Of a DNA stretch of 64,000 nt, positions 12,231-25,430 are shown in pieces. Every line of letters begins with the position of its first letter. Position 1 is the first letter of the stretch. A program made the position numbers and the translations under genes. This DNA comes from Symsagittifera roscoffensis. Taxonomy: Eukaryota > Xenacoelomorpha > Acoela > Convolutidae. The DNA is taken from assembly GCF_963678635.1 (NCBI RefSeq), contig NC_087063.1, forward strand, positions 53,585,074 through 53,649,073, in the 5' to 3' direction. The notes beneath the pieces were generated by a model. The model was not told the origin of the DNA. It made no database searches and saw only the letters and a program-made list of their open reading frames with translations.

Positions 12231-13877
12231 ATGACAGTTGATCCATTCACTGAATCAGAAGGCGCAGATATCGTTTGTGTATTTGTCTGCCATTTTCACG
12301 TCAAGAAGGGCAATTTAATTGAATGGAGTAGCCCGACCTCATTTGACCTCAAGACAGACGCGGTCGAGTTCAAATGTCTGCCTAGTGGATCTCATCTGGT
12401 CAAAAGAGACACTGTCTTCTTCAAAGTAGGAGACCATTTTGCAGTGAGTCATTTGAAAAATGTTCACATTGATGAACAGCAATCAAATAGTGACGGCAAA
12501 AATTTGGAAGATGAAAGGGGAACTCGTATGCGTGCTATAGGGTTTGTTTGTAAATCAGTGCTTCGATTTCAAAAGTACGCTGAGTTTCTGACTAGAAGTG
12601 AAGACGTGAGCAGATTATACGAAAGTGTTCATAATGATCCGGATGCTTATGAAATCCTGCAGAGTTATGCAAAAGAGCAGAAAGAACCTGTGCCAAGTGG
12701 TCTTAGCTACAGAATTCCATATTCGCCAAACTATGGTACGATGTTAACCAATGAATTATGATGCTATCAACAAATCATGAAGAAACGTCTTTCCGTCATC
12801 AAAAGTCGTATCAAATTAAGCACTCCATATTGGTAATAGTTTTTTTGAGAATGGATGAAATTTAGTCTTCATTTACTGGACGAAATTTCTGTATTTCCTG
12901 TTCAATAAGTGGTTTTTAATTGATTTAAAAAGCATGTCATAAAGTGCGGCTCAACCTGTTCTGTGCAATGATAACTGGCCTGACTTTTCTGTGCTAACCG
13001 AACAGCAAAAGGCTACCTTTGTTTTTTCTAGATGATATATGCTTATCTATTTCTATAATAATTTAGAATGTTTGCTTCAGGTTTCTTTTCACTTATTGAG
13101 GATTTCGGTGTCAAACTCCTTGTGCTGTGGAAACTGAGTTTGCTCAATCTGAGGATCCTTTTTTATAGTTCACCTCCGCTTGAAAAACTGTGCAATCAGT
13201 TGTATCCTTTATCAATAATATCTCGCTCGTCATTCAAGAAAAACTTTTGCGTTTCTCAGCTTAGTCAAACTTCAAGCAGTGAAACGAGTGAAGCAGAAGA
13301 TGACTTTTTGGATGTTAATAAATTTTTATTTTACGTATCACTGCTTGATTTATCAGCCAATCGAGAAAATCGGTTTAGCGAGGGAAGCGGTTACATGGCG
13401 TGTACCTCAGACAAAGTTGCTGAAGAGTCAATGAAAAGCTGCTACGATATATTCGTTGATGGAACGTCTATACGTTCCTGGCGACGGGATCTAGCAAGTC
13501 TGTTGAAACCCTCGAAGGCCGATCAAACACGACTCACAGAGCTGAAAGGGCTGCAGTTGTTTCATTCGGAGTATTCGCCTGAAGAAATCCATGAGACTTT
13601 TGCGAAATACTTCATCGATTTGAATAACGGAATATTTAAAACTTTGAATGAAAGTTGTGAAGGTGACAACATCGATGGAAGCCACATGGCTCAGTTAGAG
13701 AGTAGTGGGATGGTGAGTTCAACGGTGGGCGAAATATCTAGTGCTCATGTTAGCCAAATGGGGTTGTTGCCTAACAGTGGAGACATGGATTTTGTACAAG
13801 AAGTAGCGGCTCATTTTGATTTGAATGTTGTAGTGGTGAAAGATGGAGGATGTTGTCCTATTTTTACAAGTTTCTAA
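12231..13877 (+). CDS. DENND11: DENN domain-containing protein 11 (LCHN), 2 exons
   Basis: Exons are 12231-12735 and 13081-13877 (433 residues), separated by a 345 bp intron with donor GTACGA and acceptor TTGCTTCAG. The GGT codon split across it keeps the frame. Exon 1 carries the upstream DENN features: an IVCVFVCHFHVKKGNLIEW-type strand, EFKCLPSGSH, and a membrane-proximal RMRAIGFV segment. Exon 2 begins the core with FGVKLLVLWKLSLLNLRIL and ends in a conserved CCP-containing tail, as in vertebrate DENND11 (about 455 residues). DENN proteins act on Rab GTPases, usually as exchange factors; the target of DENND11 is not established by this sequence. The start lies only 298 bp after the MRPL47 stop. 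A short upstream ORF (ATGAAATGT..., 9 codons) precedes the ATG, and a TTATTTCAG acceptor-like site lies about 45 bp upstream. Confidence 0.9.
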
Positions 13878-14600
13878 AGAGGCAGACAAGAAAACTGTAA
13901 ATAGCCCAACAATGGTGAAGGTCCTGGACCTATTTTGATACGTAACTCGCGATAATCAAGATCAGCTTTTGTATGGTGTATTTATGTCAATTTTCAGGAT
14001 GTGTATTCAAATTATGTAAATTACATTATACAGAGTAGTTTTGTTAGGCGTGGTATAATTTAATGATTATATCAAGTTAGTCCATTTTGAATTAAAGTTT
14101 CAGACAACATTCTTTTCAAGAGCACTTTCTTCCAAATCTATACTACATCTAGCTGTGTGAATTATTGCTAGTTGCAACGCAGTCTGATGTGCAAATTCAG
14201 TGTCTTTGAATCCGAACAGAAAGAAAACATGGAAAGTTTCTGGTTTTGCCCATGCCGCAGACCATTAGTTTGAAAATGGCAGGTTCTGAAACAAGAGAGT
14301 AATCTATACATTCGGGGTTTCACATGACATATGTTTAAGAAGTCCTTATGTTGACATGTTAAAATGCCAATATATTAGAACGTTTCAAGTATTTACTGAA
14401 GTCGAAGATTTAAAATTTTCTACGAGTGTTCTAGTAGGCCATTTTATCGACACGAACTATGGATTGCAAATTTTGGAAGGTCATCACATTTTCACCATAA
14501 ACGTTTTCGCAACGCAAACGTTTTTTTTTGATTTTCACCATAAACGTTTTTTTTTTATTTTTTGCAACGCAAACTTTTAAAAAATTATTTGTTTAATAGC
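13878..14600 (+). other. 3' flank of DENND11
   Basis: This is AT-rich sequence after the DENND11 stop. An ATTAAA at 14091-14096 is a plausible variant poly(A) signal. Near 14500-14575 the phrase 'cataaacgttt...gcaacgcaaac' repeats twice. I see no gene. Confidence 0.5.
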
Positions 14601-15850
14601 TTCATTCACAAAATCTGAATTTCTCAACCCTATGATGGGTGCTATGAGGTTACTCTTAGCGATTTTCAATGTATTTTTCAATTATGACCCCTCAAATCTT
14701 TTTATTTTTCTTGATATTACGTTTTTTAAGATCTTCGAAAAACGTACATTTTAAAGATATTTCTCGAAATTTCGAGTTCTATCCTAGCGAAGTCAATTTC
14801 GATTTTTGACCGTTTTTTTTAAACAGTTTTGAAGTTTTTTGAAAACTACCCTCCCAAATCTGAGGTTTTGATTTGAATGGGTAGAAATGGTTTTGGGAAC
14901 AGCCCTTGCTTCAGCGGTTACGCCCAAAAGTTTTTAAACCACAATTTTGACCCTCGAAGCAGTGAAATTTTAGATTTTGGACCTTTTTTTGAATTCTCTT
15001 AAACTTTTCTCGGAAAATACCCTCCCAGTTCTGAGGTTTTGATTTCAATGGGTAGAATGGGTAATGGAAGGCTCCACTGTTTTTGCGATTACGCTCAAAT
15101 TTTTTTTTCATTTTTCTAATAAAAAAAGTTATGACCCTCGGAAAAGTCAAATTTTTGGATTTTTGACCGTTTTTTGACTTTTCGCGAAAACTACCCTCCG
15201 AAATCTGAGGTAATGGTTGCATTGTGTAGAACAGGTAGTGGGAAGCTCTCATGCATAAGCGGTCAAGTCCAAAAAGTTTCAAAGAACATGTTTTGACCCT
15301 CGAAAATTTTGATTTTGACCGTTTCTTTTGAATTTTCTCGAGTTACCCTCCCAAATCGGTGATTTTGTGTTCAATCGAAAGTACAATTTGAGTGAATTCC
15401 TTGTGCATAAGCGGCTATGCCTTCTTTTTTTCACACAAAAAGGTATGATTATTGGAAATGTCTTTTCTCGCTAATTATCCTGCCAAATCTGATATAATAC
15501 GTTTAATCGAAACAGCAGGTTGTTGAAAGCCTAACTTTATAACTGGCTATGCCCAGTCTGTCTAAGAAAAAAGTTATGGCCTTTAAACAAGTCGAAGGTT
15601 TGAAACTTTTTGACTTTACGCGAAAACTACCTGCCAATTCTCAGGTCGTGTTCAATCGAAAAACCCGGTTTTTGGAATGTTGTCTGCTTAATCGACTACA
15701 ACTTGCTCTAGCACGAAAAAGTCATGGATTTTGGAAATCTTTTTGGCCGTTTGTTAGAACATTTGAGCGTTTCTTAGACTCTTTTTGAATTTTCCTAAAA
15801 TTTACGCAATCAATTCTGCGATGAAAAATTCAGCTGAAAGAACCGGTTGT
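14600..15850. repeat. Degenerate tandem repeat, unit about 130-173 bp
   Basis: The phrase GAAAACTACCCTCCCAAATCTGAGG and its variants recur near 14841, 15013, 15186, 15340, 15471, 15622 and 15793 (spacings 172, 173, 154, 131, 151 and 171 bp). Between them lie 'tttttgaccgttttt' and 'tatgaccctcg' phrases. Units are well diverged, so the array is old. The same family reappears at 23.2-24.1 kb. ORFs in it are incidental. Confidence 0.8.
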
Positions 15851-16154
15851 GTTAATGGTTCCAGGTGGTGTTAAAAAAACTTTGTTGCCGATAAACGAAG
15901 CTTGAATGACTTCTTGCTATTCTCGTTTTTACATGCGTTTTTGTTCCGACCATTTGAAAATGGGCAGGGACTCATATTCGGGTATGTTATAGTTTTTTTC
16001 TTTTCCACGTAAAATCAAGTTCCACAAATAATCATCGGACTGGGTTGAGTGATATATAATATTAAAGCCCTTCCAGTCGTAACTTGAACCTCATTAAAAA
16101 TGTCAAAAATTTTTTTCTAGTGACGAGAAAAACTGGTTTGAAAACCGGTTTGAA
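15851..16154. other. Spacer between two repeat arrays
   Basis: About 300 bp of AT-rich sequence join the 130-173 bp family to the 1.12 kb array. It contains a phrase on 'atattaaagcccttccagtcgta' that is also seen near 9842 in the MRPL47 intron, so it too is repeat-derived. No gene was seen. Confidence 0.5.
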
Positions 16155-19100
16155 TTTTTCTTCTTATTCCGAGCGAATAAAGCGAGCGAGAAGTCTTATT
16201 TTAATGGCTTGAAAGTTTTTAATGGCCAAATTTGGAAGGTTAAAGTTTAGTTTAACTCGAGTAACGTTAATTTTTTTTTGAGTATTTTAGCGCCTCTTTG
16301 TAATCTTCAAAAATTCAAAATTTAAATTCGAAATTATTTATATAATTTTTTCAGTTCACACGAAAACTACAATAATCTGAACGACAATAATCTGAAAAAA
16401 CTTTTTTCTATTTTTAACACTATGGTCGGAACATTATGTGCTATTCGCACAGTTACCGGCTATCCTTGTTCATAATTTCTGCAAAATGATGTGGCTAATT
16501 GGAAGATAGGTTTTTTTTCTCAAGTTTTGTTAGCTGAAATGATTTTCTTAAATCAATTTTTTGATCGATTTAAAAAAAAATTTTGATCTTTCTTTGTCGA
16601 ATTTTTAAAATCTGTTTGTGTCTAATCTTATCTTTAATTTATACTAAAGTACTCTCAAGGATTGCGAATTTTGCCACCATATATGATTGCTCAAATTGTT
16701 GTAGTTTTCGAGATATGACGTGTTTTATGATTTCTTTTTAATTTTTCAGAAAACTCTATTTACAAATTAATTTCAGTTTGCAATTCCCAACCCTCCTGTA
16801 GTTGGGTGCTGTAAAATCACTCTCAAAGATTGAGAATCTTGCCTCCAAATATGACTGCTCAAAATTTTATTTTTATTGAAACTTTTTTTTCATTAATTGG
16901 CTTTGGGAACATTTGACTAAATTATTTAGGTTGTTTATAGCTTAACGTCTGACTCCTGAGATATCATAGATGCTACCTACATATTGTCATGGCTTATACC
17001 GTCTGCCTAGTAGATATAACAGATTGATTCGAGAAATAAATAAAACATGAAGACAACCAAAAACCAAAAAAAAAAATTTCTCAAATGTTCTTTGTCGTCT
17101 TTGGGGACTTGAAGTGTTGTTTAGACGCTGATTTTAAATCAAAGGTTTGCAGTTAGGTTTTTCTAAAATGTGTTAAGCTTTTAATGATCTGATGCTTTTC
17201 TTCTGGTTTAGATTGCATGTTTTGACACTGAATTTTGAAGATAAGCAAACAACAAATGAAAACCGGTTTGAATTTTTCTTATTCCGAGCGAATAAAGCGA
17301 GCGAGAAGTCTTATTTTAATGGCTTGAAAGTTTTTTATGGCTTAATTTGAGAGATAAAGTTTAGTTTAACACGAGTAACTTTAGTTTTTTTTGAGTTTTT
17401 TAGCGCCTCTTTTAAATCTTAAAAATTCAAAAAATTCAAAAAATAAATTCGAAATTTTTTATATAATTTTTTCAGTTCACACAAAAACTACAATAATCTG
17501 AACGACAATAATCTGAAAAAAACCTTTTTGTTTTTTTTTAAGACTATGGTCGGAACATTATGTGCTACTCGCACAGTTACCGTCTGTCCTTGTTTATAAT
17601 TTCTGTAAGATGATGTGGCTAATTGGAAGATAGGATTTTTTCTCAAGTTTTGTTCGCTGAAATGATTTTCTTAAATCAATTTTTTTGAGCGATTTAAAAA
17701 ATTTTTTAATCTTTCGTTATCGTTTTTTTAAAAACTGTTTGTGTCTAATCTTATCTTTAATTTATACTAAAGTACTCTCAAGGATTGCGAATTTTGCCAC
17801 CATATATGATTGCTCAAATTGTTGTAGTTTTCGAGATATGACGTGTTTTATGATTTCTTTTTATTTTTTCAGAAAACTCAATTTACAAATTGATTTTAAC
17901 TTGCTATTTCCAACCCTCCTGTAGTTGGGTACTGTAAAATCACTCTCAAAGATTGAGAATCTTGCCTCCAAATATGACTGCTCAAAATTTTGTATTTATT
18001 AAAACGTTTTTTTTTTTCATAAATTGGCTTTGGGAACATTTTGACTAAACTATTTAGGTTTTTTATAGCTTAACGTCTGACTCCTGAGATATCATAGATG
18101 CTACCTACAGTTTGTCATGGCTTATACCGTCTGCCTAGTAGATATTACAGATTGATTTGAGAAAAAAAACATGAAGACAACAAAAAACCAAAAAAAAAAC
18201 TCTCAATCGTTCTTTGTCGTCTTTGGGTACTTGAAGTGTTGGTGAGACGCTGATTTTAAGTCAAAGGTTTGCAGCTAAGTTTTTCTAAAATGTGTTAAGC
18301 TTTTAATGATTTGATGCGTTTCTTCTGGTTTAGATTGCATGTTTTGACACTGAATTTTGAGGATAAGCAAACAGCAAATGAAATACGGTTTGAATTTTTC
18401 TTCTTATTCCGAGCGAATAAAGCGAGCGAGAAGTCTTATTTTAATGGCTTGAAAGTTTTTAATGGCTTAATTTGAGAGATAAAGTTTAGTTTAACACGAG
18501 TAACGTTAGTTTTTTTTGAGTTTTTAGCGCCTCTTTTAAATCTTAAAAAATTCAAAAAAAAATCAAAAAATAAATTCGAAATTTTTTATATAATTTTTTT
18601 CAGTTCACGCAAAAACGACAATAATCTGAACGACAATTATCTGAAAAAACCTTTTTGCATTTTTAAGACTATGGTCGGAACATTATGTGCTACTCGCACA
18701 GTTACCGGCTATCCTTGTTTATAATTTCTGTAAGATGATGTGGCTAATTGGAAGATAGGATTTTTTCTCAAGTTTTGTTCGCTGAAATGATTTTCTTAAA
18801 TCAGTTTTTTTGATCGTTTTAAAAAAAATTTTTAATCTTTATTTATCGTTTTTTAAAAACTGTTTCTGTCTAATCTTATCTTTAATTTATACTAAAGTAC
18901 TCTCATGGATTGCGAATTTTGCCACCGTATATGTAGTTTTCGAGATATGACGTGTTTTATGATTTCTTTTTAATTTTTCAGAAAACTCAATTTACAAATT
19001 GATTTTAACTTGCTATTTCCAACCCTCCTGTAGTTGGGTGCTGTAAAAGTACTCTCAAGGATTGTGAAACTTGCCTCCGAATATGACTGCTCAATTTTGT

Positions 19101-21770
19101 ATTTATTAAAACGTTTTTTTTTTCATAAATTGGCTTTGGGAACATTTTGACTAAACTATTTAGGTTTTTTATAGCTTAACGTCTGACTCCTCAGATATCA
19201 TAGATGCTACCTACAGTTTGTCATGGCTTATACCGTCTGCCTAGTAGATATTACAGATTGATTTGAGAAATAAAAAAAAAACATGAAGACAACAAAAAAC
19301 CAAAAAAAAAAATTTCTCAAATGTTCTTAGTCGTCTTTGGGGACTTGAAGTGTTGGTGAGACGCTGATTTTAAATCAAAGGTTTGCAGTTAGGTTTTTCT
19401 AAAATGTGTTAAGCTTTTAATGATCGGATGCTTTTCTTCTGGTTTAGAATGCATGTTTTGACACTGAAATTTGAGGATAAGCAAACAGCAAATGAAAACC
19501 GGTTTGAATTTTTCTTCTTATTCCGAGCGAATAAAGCGAGCGAGAAGTCTTATTTTAATGGCTTGAAAGTTTTTAATGGCTTAACTTGAGAGATAAAAAT
19601 TAGTTTAACACGAGTAACGTTAGTTTTTTTGAGTTTTTTAGCGCCTCTTTTAAATCTTATAAAATTCAAAAAAAAATCAAAAAATAAATTCGAAATTTTT
19701 TATATAATTTTTTCAGTTCACACAAAAACGACAATAATCTAAACGACAATAATCTGAAAAAACCTTTTTGCATTTTTAAGACTATGGTCGGAACATTATG
19801 TGCTACTCGCACAGTTACCGGCTATCCTTGTTTATAATTTCTGTAAGATGATGTGGCTAATTGGAAGATAGGATTTTTTCTCAAGTTTTGTTCGCTGAAA
19901 TGATTTTCTTAAATCAATTTTTTTGATCGATTTAAAAAAAAAAATTTATCTTTATTTATCGTTTTTTTTAAAAAACTGTTTGTGTCTAATCTTATCTTTA
20001 ATTTATACTAAAGTACTCTCAAGGATTGCGAATTTTGCCACCATATATGATTGCTCAAATTGTTGTATTTTTCGAGATATGACGTGTTTTATGATTTCTT
20101 TTTAATTTTTCAGAAAACTCAATTTACAAATTGATTTTAACTTGCTATTTCCAACCCTCCTGTACTTGGGTGCTGTAAAAGTACTCTCAAGGATTGCGAA
20201 ACTTGCCTCCGAATATGACTGCTCAAAATTTTGTATTTATTAAAACGTTTTTTTTTTCATAAAGTGGCTTTGGGAACATTTTGACTAAACTATTTAGGTT
20301 TTTTATAGCTTAACGTCTGACTCCTGAGATATCATAGATGCTACCTACAGTTTGTCATGGCTTATACCGTCTGCCTAGTAGATATTACAGATTGATTTGA
20401 GAAAAAAAACATGAAGACAACAAAAAACCAACAAAAAAATTCTCAATCGTTCTTTGTCGTCTTTGGGTACTTGAAGTGTTGGTGAGACGCTGATTTTAAG
20501 TCAAAGGTTTGCAGCTAAGTTTTTCTAAAATGTGTTAAGCTTTTAATGATTTGATGCCTTTCTTCTGGTTTAGATTGCATGTTTTGACACTGAATTTTGA
20601 GGATAAGCAAACAGCAAATGAGATACGGTTTGAATTTTTCTTCTTATTCCGAGCGAATAAAGCGAGCGAGAAGTCTTATTTTAATGGCTTGAAAGTCTTA
20701 ATGGCTTAATTTGAAAGGTAAAAGTTTAGTTTAACACGAGTAACGTTAGTTTTTTTGAGTATTTTAGCGCCTCTTTTGTATCTTCAAAAATTCAAAAAAT
20801 AAATTCGAAATTTTTTATATAATTTTTTCAGTTCTCAGAAAAACGACAATAATCTGAACGACAATAATCTGAACGAAAATAATCTGAAAAAACCTTTGTG
20901 TATTTTTAAGACTATGGTCGGAACATTATGTGCTACTCGCACAATTACCGGCTATCCTTGTTTATAATTTCTATAAGATGATGTGGCTAATTGGAAGATA
21001 GGTTTCTTTCTCAAGTTTTGTTCGCTGAAATGATTTTCTTAAATCAATTTTTTGATCGATTTAAAATTTTTTTTAAATCTTTCTTTATCGATTTTTTAAA
21101 ATCTGTTTGTGTCTAATCTTATCTTTAATTTATACTAAAGTACTCTCAAGGATAGCGATTTTTGCCACCATATATGATTGCTCAAATTGTTGTAGTTTTC
21201 GAGATATGACGTGTTTTATGATTTCTTTTTAATTTTTCAGAAAACTCAATTTACAAATTAATTTAAACTTGCAATTCTCAACCCTCCTGTAGTTGGGTGC
21301 TGTAAAAGTACTCTCAAGGATTGCGAATCTTGCCTCCAAATTTGACTGCTCAAAATTTTGTTTTTTTTAAAACGTTTTTTTTTCATAAATTGGCTTTGGG
21401 AACATTTTGACTAAACTATTTAGGTTTTTTATAGCTTAACGTCTGACTCCTGAGATATCATAGATGCTATCTACATTTTGTCATGGCTTATACCTTCTGC
21501 CTAGTAGATATTACAGATTGATTTGAGAAATAAAAAAAACATGAAGACAACAAAAAACCAAAAAAAAAAATTTCTCAAGTGTTCTTTGTCGTCTTTGGGG
21601 ACTTTAAGTGTTGGTGAGACGCTGATTTTAAATCAAAGGTTTGCAGTTAGGTTTTTCTAAAATGTGTTAAGCTTTTAATGATCTGATGCGTTTCTTCTGG
21701 TTTAGATTGCATGTTTTGACAATGAATTTTGAGGATAAGCAAACAGCAAATGAAAATGATTTTTCGAGCT
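16155..21770. repeat. Tandem array of five units of about 1.12 kb
   Basis: ATTCCGAGCGAATAAAGCGA starts each unit at 16166, 17281, 18406, 19520 and 20646 (spacings 1115, 1125, 1114 and 1126 bp). The last unit ends near 21770. Each unit holds two related sub-blocks about 166 bp apart, built on ACTCTCAAGGATTGCGAAT / ACTCTCAAAGATTGAGAAT followed by TTGCC(A/T)CC and a GACTGCTCAAA-type phrase. That offset matches the period of the flanking 130-173 bp family. A CGACAATAATCTGAA motif is repeated two or three times per unit. Short ORFs inside are not supported as genes. Confidence 0.92.
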
Positions 21771-23190
21771 TCTTTTACGTTTTGTAAATAAGTTTCGAAT
21801 AATCTTTTTACTGTCCCATATAATTGGTTAAATACTTATGTCGAAAGTCTGCATATCTTCTAAAGGATCCTTTTTTCTTCTTACGACCAGTTACATCGGA
21901 AAATTTTTAATTTGGGTGGTTTTTTGCTAATTCAGGCACTTCAATAATTGTTCAATGTGGCCATTTTGAAGCCAATCAAACTTGAAAAATTTACGTTCAT
22001 CTATGTTCAATTTCAGTTCAATTAGGTTTGTTTTATCATAAAAAAGTGCCAACTGTAAAAGACTTGGGAAATTAAGCAGCCTCAAAAGTTTTTTGAAGCA
22101 TTTGTAAAGGTTACTTTTGTCAATTTCTTTGACTGTATCAACCTTCTTCCATTTGTGTGTTGCTTATATTTTTCTCCGCTGTATTTCTTCCAAAAAATCT
22201 AAATGGATCTTTTTTTGTATAAGAGCGATTTTCTCTAAGTTTCAGTTGAGTTCACGAGTGAATATTTATGGTATAGGAAGCTAACACAGAGGCGCAAGTG
22301 TCGCATCGCTAGCGATGAACCACATACATAGCATGACAAAATAATTGACACAAAGAGAGATGAAAGCCGTAGAAAAAAAGGAATGAAAAATTTCGAAAAA
22401 GGTTTTGAAAAAAAAATCTCACAAAAATTTTGCTACCTTTGTGATTTTGTCTTAAAAAATTAATTTCAAAAAAATATGCCAAGAACTAAGACGATAGAAT
22501 TTCAAATAAGCATCCGAACAAAACATGCAAAACGGTGACAAAGCCAACAATTCTTGAGCAGACAGGTTGCCCCAAAAATGTATTTATAAGAAACTCAAAA
22601 AATCGTCTAATACTTCTTCAAATTCTCTTGTTAACTTTTTTTAAGCATCCAATGACTCAAAATGAGTTCGCTAAGCCGATATAATAGAAGTCGAAACCTT
22701 TTAGGTCGAATAAGGGAGAAATAAATAAAAAAAACTGATATGCTGGAATCGGTAAATCACCAACGCTATAAAAAAACCAAAACAAGTTCTTAACCAGGGT
22801 TACAATAGCTGTTCGCGATGAGCTGAACTGCTCGTATGTTGGTCCTTTTTTGGGGATAAATAAACAACTTAACATAAAAAATCAGTAGCACGGGCATTTA
22901 AAATGCTGGCATGTTCAAAGTTTGTCTGTTAATTACACAAGCGAAGCGAAGTGTTACCAACAATTTTTTTTCCAACCGAAGTCGGAAATAAAAGTGCTCA
23001 TTAGAGGCACTTTTGATATATTTCAATTTCATCACATTTAAGCGTATTAAAGCATAGGTAGTTTCGTAGTAAATAGTGCTGGTTTTTTTGGCTAGTGTTA
23101 GGTTCTGTTTGAAAACAACAGGTGTTATGAAAATGTATGGGTTTTGTTTTTTTGCGACCCTTTGGGAAATTTTTGAACTTTTCACAAAAA
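21771..23190. other. AT-rich intergenic DNA, no gene seen
   Basis: Low-complexity A/T-rich sequence. The - strand ORFs at 22657-22875 and 22898-23209 have no recognisable domain and no second exon with a matching frame. A GCGAAGCGAAG motif near 22941 recalls the motif of the satellite family. Confidence 0.5.
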
Positions 23191-24130
23191 TTTCATTTTT
23201 TTTTCGCAAAAACTACTGAACCATTTTTCAAAACAATGGTGTCAATGGAAAAGCTGGCTGCTATTCTATGTGCGTGCATATTTTGCTAGTCTCTTTTCAG
23301 TTAACACCACGTTCTCCGGCTTTCGAAAGTTTGAGTAGTGGGGTTTTTGACTTATTTGATTTTGAAATTGTTCATTTTCTCAAATAATAAATGCATAAAT
23401 CTGAGATGAACGTTTAAACTAAATAACTAATCATTGGGATCTCTCCTTCTCAAGCGGCTATTCCCAAAATTCGGAAGAACAAAAATATGGCCTCAATCAA
23501 GCCCATTTTTTGACTTTTTGGTTAATTTTTATTTTTTTTTTACTTTTCTCAAAAACTATCCTGCCAAATTGGAGAATAAGAGTTCGACCGAAAAAAAACA
23601 TGGGAGCGAATCTTCGCTGCGCAAGCGGCTATGCTCTGCATTTTGAAAAAATATGGCTTTAGAAAATGTACAATTTTTGGAACTTGTTGCGCGTTTTTTG
23701 GAACCTTCTTTTTTTTCAAAAACTAACCTGTTGATTCCGAGGTTGATAATTCATTCAAACTAACCACGTGCTTAGATTTTTCCAGTGTAATCTGTTTCGC
23801 CTTAATGTTGTGTAGAAAAGCCGATATGACCATTGGGAAAAATCCCTTTTTTGAAGTTTCTACCGTTTTTTCTAAAGAAATTTCATCACTGTGCTCGAAA
23901 GCTACTAGCTAAAGCCGATATTAAGGTTTCAATCTAAAAATCAGGGTTTGGAAATCTTCTCTGCATACGAGAATATTCCCATGCTTTAGAAGAGAAAATT
24001 TTGTGAATTTAGGAAACGCCAACTTTTTCAATTTTTGATCGTTTTTTAGAATTTTTTTCAATTTTTTCTTTCGAAAACTACCCAGCCAAATCTGAGATAA
24101 AGAATTTAGTTGAAAGATTGATTAGTTTTT
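23190..24130. repeat. Second cluster of the 130-173 bp repeat family
   Basis: CAAAAACTATCCTGCCAAAT, AAAACTAACCTGTTGATTCCGAGG and GAAAACTACCCAGCCAAATCTGAG near 23546, 23716 and 24073 match the units at 14.8-15.8 kb. They share the linked 'gcgcaagcggctatg' and 'tttttgaccgttttt' phrases. Units are diverged and one or two are partly lost. Confidence 0.7.
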
Positions 24131-24963
24131 TGCTTTAAATATGCGGCTAATCCTCTACTTAAGCAGAAAAATTTTAAGGGTTTTGCGTTAAGTCCATTTT
24201 TGAAACGCAATTTGGTATCAGTACCTATGATCAAAATAAAAGAACATGTGAATATAGCATAAGCTGGGCAACTAGTTTTTCTCCCAAGCGTTTATGGCTT
24301 GATTGCGAGGAAGTGGAAATCCTAATAAACATTGAAATAGTTAGTTTTTTTGGTCGAGTTTTTCCTGCATCGAATTGGCAATTTGATAGAAACTACAACT
24401 GCTTTATTGGTGGCTAGTGTTAGTAAAATTAGAAGCAGTCATGAAGCAGATGCGAGAACGTGGTACTCCCAAGCCTTGCAAAAAAATTTCTCAAGGTGTC
24501 TTCTTAACCTTTTCATTAATTCCCTTTGTTTTGCCTATTTAGAGATCTTTTTTGCATTTTCCTCGCTTGTGTTTGCGAAGCGCAGCCTCACCTCTGTGTT
24601 GACAAAAGTACAGATTTGCAGATGGCGACAATTTCAGTCATCTTGTGATTAAATTTATTTACGAGAAAAAATTCTGGTGCCCGATCGTGACACCCTTGCT
24701 TTTCGCACGGGCAATTCACGGGCGTTCAGGAAAGTCTAAATTAATTCTCACTTCAAATTTAAGAACTCTCCTGAGAAATAATAGACGATGAAGATTCATG
24801 TTCGGTCTAAATAGTTCACTCAATTGCGGTGGAATATTATAGCTTACAGGTGTTTTAGTGCCGATGATAAAAGCAGTGATTGAGGGTCAAGGTCTCCTGG
24901 GAATTGTAGGGTTGTTAACCGGAGTAGTATAGATATACGACACTGCGATTGGGGGGGTGTTGG
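24131..24963. other. Intergenic DNA, no gene seen
   Basis: Sequence of mixed composition. The + strand ORF at 24350-24652 has no recognisable protein feature. GCGAAGCGCAGCCTCACCTCTGTGT at about 24577 matches a phrase in the MRPL47 intron (9747-9770), showing another dispersed repeat fragment. Confidence 0.45.
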
Positions 24964-25430
24964 TGATCCCTACAGGGATCATTGGGTATAGATTATACCT
25001 AATGATCCCTATGTAAATATTTATACCTAATGGTCCCTATGTAAAATATTTATACCTTATGATCCCTATGTATATTTTTCATAGCTAGTGATACCCATGT
25101 AAAAAAATTTCCAAAAAAATTTTTCACACAAAAATTTCCAAAATTTTTTTTTAAAATTTTTTTTCATTTTTTTTTTCAAAATTTTCTTTCAATTTTCTTT
25201 ACTTAATGATCGCTATGTAAAATATTTATACCTACTAATCCCTATGTAAAAAATTTATACCTAATGATTCCTATGTATAATTTTTATAGCTGATGATCGC
25301 TATGTAAAAATTTATACCTGATGATCCCTATGTAAAATATTTACACCTAATGATCCCTATGTATAATTTTTATAGCTAATGATCTCTATGTAAAATTATT
25401 GATCCCTAATGATCCCAATGCATAATTTTG
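24964..25430. repeat. Minisatellite, unit about 29 bp
   Basis: Units of the form (T)AATGATCCCTATGTAAAATATTTATACC recur about twelve times, in two blocks interrupted by a low-complexity A/T stretch (25095-25200). Single-base variants alternate between a 'tttatacct' and a 'ttttatagct' ending. The left edge begins with a perfect palindrome, TGATCCCT-AC-AGGGATCA (24964-24981), built from the unit itself. No coding sense was seen. Confidence 0.9.

Noticed and set aside
17685-20105. Hydrophobic 60-79 codon ORFs in the 1.12 kb array
   Set aside because: They sit in a tandem repeat, vary in length between units through indels and look like translated T-rich sequence.
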